DNA of 6,148 nt from Parcubacteria group bacterium. Lineage in GTDB: Bacteria; Patescibacteriota; Minisyncoccia; UBA6257; JAAZHW01. The notes under the pieces are model-generated. The model ran no database searches, was not told the origin of the DNA, and saw only the letters and a list, made by a program, of their open reading frames with translations. Positions 5,128-6,148 of the stretch are shown piece after piece (position 1 is the first letter of the stretch; every line of letters begins with the position of its first letter). The position numbers and the translations under genes were made by a program. The stretch spans positions 1 through 6,148 of the forward strand of contig JAAZHW010000062.1 in NCBI GenBank assembly GCA_012510515.1. Reading direction: 5' to 3'.

Positions 5128-5682
5128 ATGGAAAACAAAAAAGTTTTATTTATTATTGCCTTCAAAGATTTTCGAGATGAGGAGTTTTTTGAGCCCAAAG
5201 AAATTTTAGAAAAAGCGGGATTTCAAATTGAGGTAGCTAGTACGGAAAAAGGATTGGCAATAGGTGTTAATGGCGGGGAAGTAAAAGTTGATTTTATAAT
5301 TGATGAAGCGCGAGTTGATGATTATGAAGCAATTATTTTTGTTGGTGGAAGTGGAGCAAATAGAAATATTGAAAATATTCGTTTTCATCGTTTGGCTCGT
5401 GAAGCGGTAATGAAAAATAAAATCATCGGAGCTATTTGTATTGCTCCATTAATTTTAGCTCGTTCGGGAATTTTGGAAAATCATAAAGCTACTGTTTGGA
5501 CTAGCGCTTTAGAACGAGGGCCAATCCAACAATTAAAAGATGGTGGCGCTGTTTATGAAAATCAACCAGTGGTAGTTGATGAAAACATTATTACGGCCAA
5601 TGGTCCTCAATCAGCTAAGCAATTTGGTAAAGCAATAGTAAAAGAACTAAAAAAAAGAGAAAAAGAGAAAGAAAATAATTAA
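5128..5682 (+). CDS. DJ-1/PfpI family protein (class I glutamine amidotransferase-like)
   Basis: Cytosolic alpha/beta protein of the DJ-1/ThiJ/PfpI superfamily. Members have been described as proteases, chaperones, glyoxalases or deglycases, so the activity here cannot be fixed from sequence. The 184-residue product is close to the usual length. The first strand KKVLFIIAF (4-12) leads to DEEFFEP (17-23), where E19 matches the conserved active-site glutamate four residues before proline. VGGSGANRNI (72-81) and AICIAPLILARSGIL (102-116) form the fold core, with C104 as nucleophile at the elbow. The next residue is Ile, not the His of PfpI-type proteins. WTSAL (124-128) and ITANGPQSAKQFG (155-167) complete the family pattern. 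No signal peptide is seen. The ATG follows a T-run with no Shine-Dalgarno, and a hairpin follows the stop. Confidence 0.92.
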   Translation: MENKKVLFIIAFKDFRDEEFFEPKEILEKAGFQIEVASTEKGLAIGVNGGEVKVDFIIDEARVDDYEAIIFVGGSGANRNIENIRFHRLAREAVMKNKIIGAICIAPLILARSGILENHKATVWTSALERGPIQQLKDGGAVYENQPVVVDENIITANGPQSAKQFGKAIVKELKKREKEKENN

Positions 5683-5703
5683 TTAGTAATAATTTTTAAT
5701 AGT

Positions 5704-5746
5704 TAAAGTGGCGATTATTTTTCTTTGAAAAATAATCGCCACTTTA
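5704..5746 (+). terminator. Hairpin terminator after the DJ-1/PfpI gene
   Basis: Bases 5704-5723 pair perfectly with 5727-5746 over 20 bp around a TTT loop; the outer part is AAAGTGGCG/CGCCACTTT. It begins 21 nt after the stop codon. The tail is only a weak T-rich stretch (GTATCATTTT), so it may act as a terminator or as a 3'-end stabiliser. It resembles the other GGCG hairpins but has an AT-rich inner stem. Confidence 0.6.
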
Positions 5747-5760
5747 GTATCATTTTAAAC

Positions 5761-5904
5761 GTTCGCCTGCCCGCCGAGGCGGGTGAAGGATCCTTCGGCT
5801 TTTTAGCAATAATCGGATATCACTGCTGTGCATGGGATTCTTCGCTGACGCTCAGAATGACACTCTTACCGATGTCATCCTGAACCCGCCTCTCGGCGGG
5901 CAGG
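5761..5904. repeat. Second palindromic repeat cluster
   Basis: Three arms lie here. The left one is a CCTGCCCGCC palindrome (5766-5783) followed by GAAGGATCC (5785-5793). The middle one (-) is GGGATTCTTC to CTCAGAATGACA (5834-5862). The right one (+) is GTCATCCTGAA (5874-5884) followed by CCCGCC-TCTC-GGCGGG-CAGG (5885-5904). The outer palindromes are inverted copies that differ by 2 nt in the loop, so the whole block is an imperfect inverted repeat. Bases 5785-5843 match 4262-4319 at 49 of 59 aligned positions with one gap. No coding potential was seen. Confidence 0.8.
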
Positions 5905-5905
5905 C

Positions 5906-5930
5906 GTAGCCAGAAATTATTGAGTTAAAC
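5906..5930 (+). repeat. Solo copy of the 1-144 element's right arm
   Basis: This 25-bp stretch matches 121-145 at 24 of 25 bases (ends TTATTGAGTTAAAC). As at 121-145, a GCGGCG hairpin begins exactly 10 nt further on. No facing left arm is present. Confidence 0.85.
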
Positions 5931-5940
5931 TGGTATGATA

Positions 5941-5967
5941 GCGGCGAAAGCCTTTGGCTTTCGCCGC
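5941..5967. repeat. GCGGCG hairpin, 12-bp stem with TTT loop
   Basis: GCGGCGAAAGCC (5941-5952) pairs perfectly with GGCTTTCGCCGC (5956-5967) around TTT. No T-run follows on the plus strand. Its right arm runs directly into the 14-bp tandem repeat. Same hairpin family as 150-190 and 4194-4228. Confidence 0.8.
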
Positions 5968-6021
5968 CACTACATCGCCGCCACTACATCGCCGCCACTA
6001 CATCGCCGCTACCTACCTCGC
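5962..6021. repeat. 14-bp tandem repeat, three exact copies plus a decayed fourth
   Basis: CGCCGCCACTACAT occurs at 5962-5975, 5976-5989 and 5990-6003 without change. A degraded copy (CGCCGCTACCTACCT) begins at 6004. The first half of the unit is the right arm of the preceding hairpin, so the array looks like an expansion of that arm. There are no unique spacers, so it is not CRISPR. Confidence 0.9.
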
Positions 6022-6047
6022 CCCATCTTCACAGTACCATCTATCAT

Positions 6048-6056
6048 TTATCCACA
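6048..6056 (+). promoter_or_regulatory. Single DnaA-box-like 9-mer
   Basis: TTATCCACA is an exact match to the consensus DnaA box. It is the only one I saw in this region and lies just upstream of the promoter at 6062-6088. One box could regulate the downstream gene or be chance; it does not make an origin. Confidence 0.4.
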
Positions 6057-6061
6057 ACTTC

Positions 6062-6088
6062 TTGTTTTTTTATATATTATGTTATAAT
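6062..6088 (+). promoter_or_regulatory. Extended -10 promoter near the window end
   Basis: TGTTATAAT (6080-6088) is a perfect extended -10 element (TGn plus TATAAT). A -35-like TTGTTT (6062-6067) lies 15 nt upstream of the hexamer; short spacing is tolerated by extended -10 promoters. Transcription would begin near 6095, about 5 nt before the ATG at 6100. Confidence 0.6.
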
Positions 6089-6099
6089 TAAACAAACAA

Positions 6100-6148
6100 A
6101 TGGTCAAACGCTATTTAGCTTTTAAATCAACAATTATAAAAATAAAAA
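6100..6148 (+). CDS. Possible start of a gene cut by the window end
   Basis: An ATG right after the extended -10 promoter opens a frame that stays open for 16 codons to the last base (MVKRYLAFKSTIIKIK). The product is basic with a few hydrophobic residues, and too short to assign to any family. There is no Shine-Dalgarno, and the predicted transcript start is so close that the mRNA could be nearly leaderless. Support comes only from the promoter and the open frame; a later start in another frame outside the window is possible. Confidence 0.35.
   Translation, partial: MVKRYLAFKSTIIKIK

Noticed and set aside
320..5682. UGA recoding as in Gracilibacteria
   Set aside because: All six complete genes end in TAA and no gene needs an in-frame TGA to be read through.
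5962..6021. Tandem repeats as a CRISPR array
   Set aside because: The 14-bp units are contiguous with no unique spacers, and no cas gene is near.
6048..6056. Replication origin
   Set aside because: Only one DnaA-box match; no cluster of boxes, and no dnaA or dnaN gene in view.

Overview
The window looks like a piece of a small, AT-rich bacterial chromosome, most likely from the Candidate Phyla Radiation (Patescibacteria). This is an inference from several signs together. Housekeeping genes are tightly packed, AT-rich and all end in TAA. No start codon has a convincing Shine-Dalgarno sequence. The SMC protein is much shorter than usual. The order rpmF-nusB-rnc-smc lacks the fatty-acid genes that separate rpmF from rnc in many bacteria. 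The intergenic DNA is crowded with GC-rich palindromic repeats. No rRNA or other decisive taxonomic marker is present.

Layout. Bases 1-319 hold an inverted-repeat element (1-144), a GGCGGCG hairpin (150-190) and a weak promoter candidate. Bases 320-4158 hold four co-directional genes: rpmF (ribosomal protein L32), nusB (antitermination factor), rnc (RNase III) and smc (chromosome-organising ATPase). Gaps are 3 nt, 63 nt (with an AT palindrome and a TATAAT box) and 5 nt, and a terminator hairpin follows at 4194-4236. Bases 4159-4608 are non-coding: a cluster of palindromic repeats (4240-4468), then a good promoter (4533-4561). That promoter serves rpsP (ribosomal protein S16, 4609-5049). A DJ-1/PfpI-family gene follows (5128-5682) and ends at a 20-bp hairpin. 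Bases 5747-6099 hold a second repeat cluster, a second copy of the 1-144 element's arm, another hairpin, a 14-bp tandem repeat, a DnaA-box-like 9-mer and an extended -10 promoter. The promoter leads into a possible gene cut off by the window end.

How the genes relate. L32, S16, NusB and RNase III all belong to ribosome production: two ribosomal proteins, rRNA transcription antitermination and rRNA processing. SMC is a conserved neighbour of rnc in many bacteria. In Bacillus-type genomes the run is rnc-smc-ftsY-ylxM-ffh-rpsP. Here the stretch between smc and rpsP is replaced by repeats.

The most notable items are an SMC with both ATPase halves but no recognisable hinge, and a modular repeat system. 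In that system a 20-bp palindrome sits cleanly inside one copy of a longer repeat and is absent from the other. I found no defence system, CRISPR array, transposase or other clearly novel multi-gene system.
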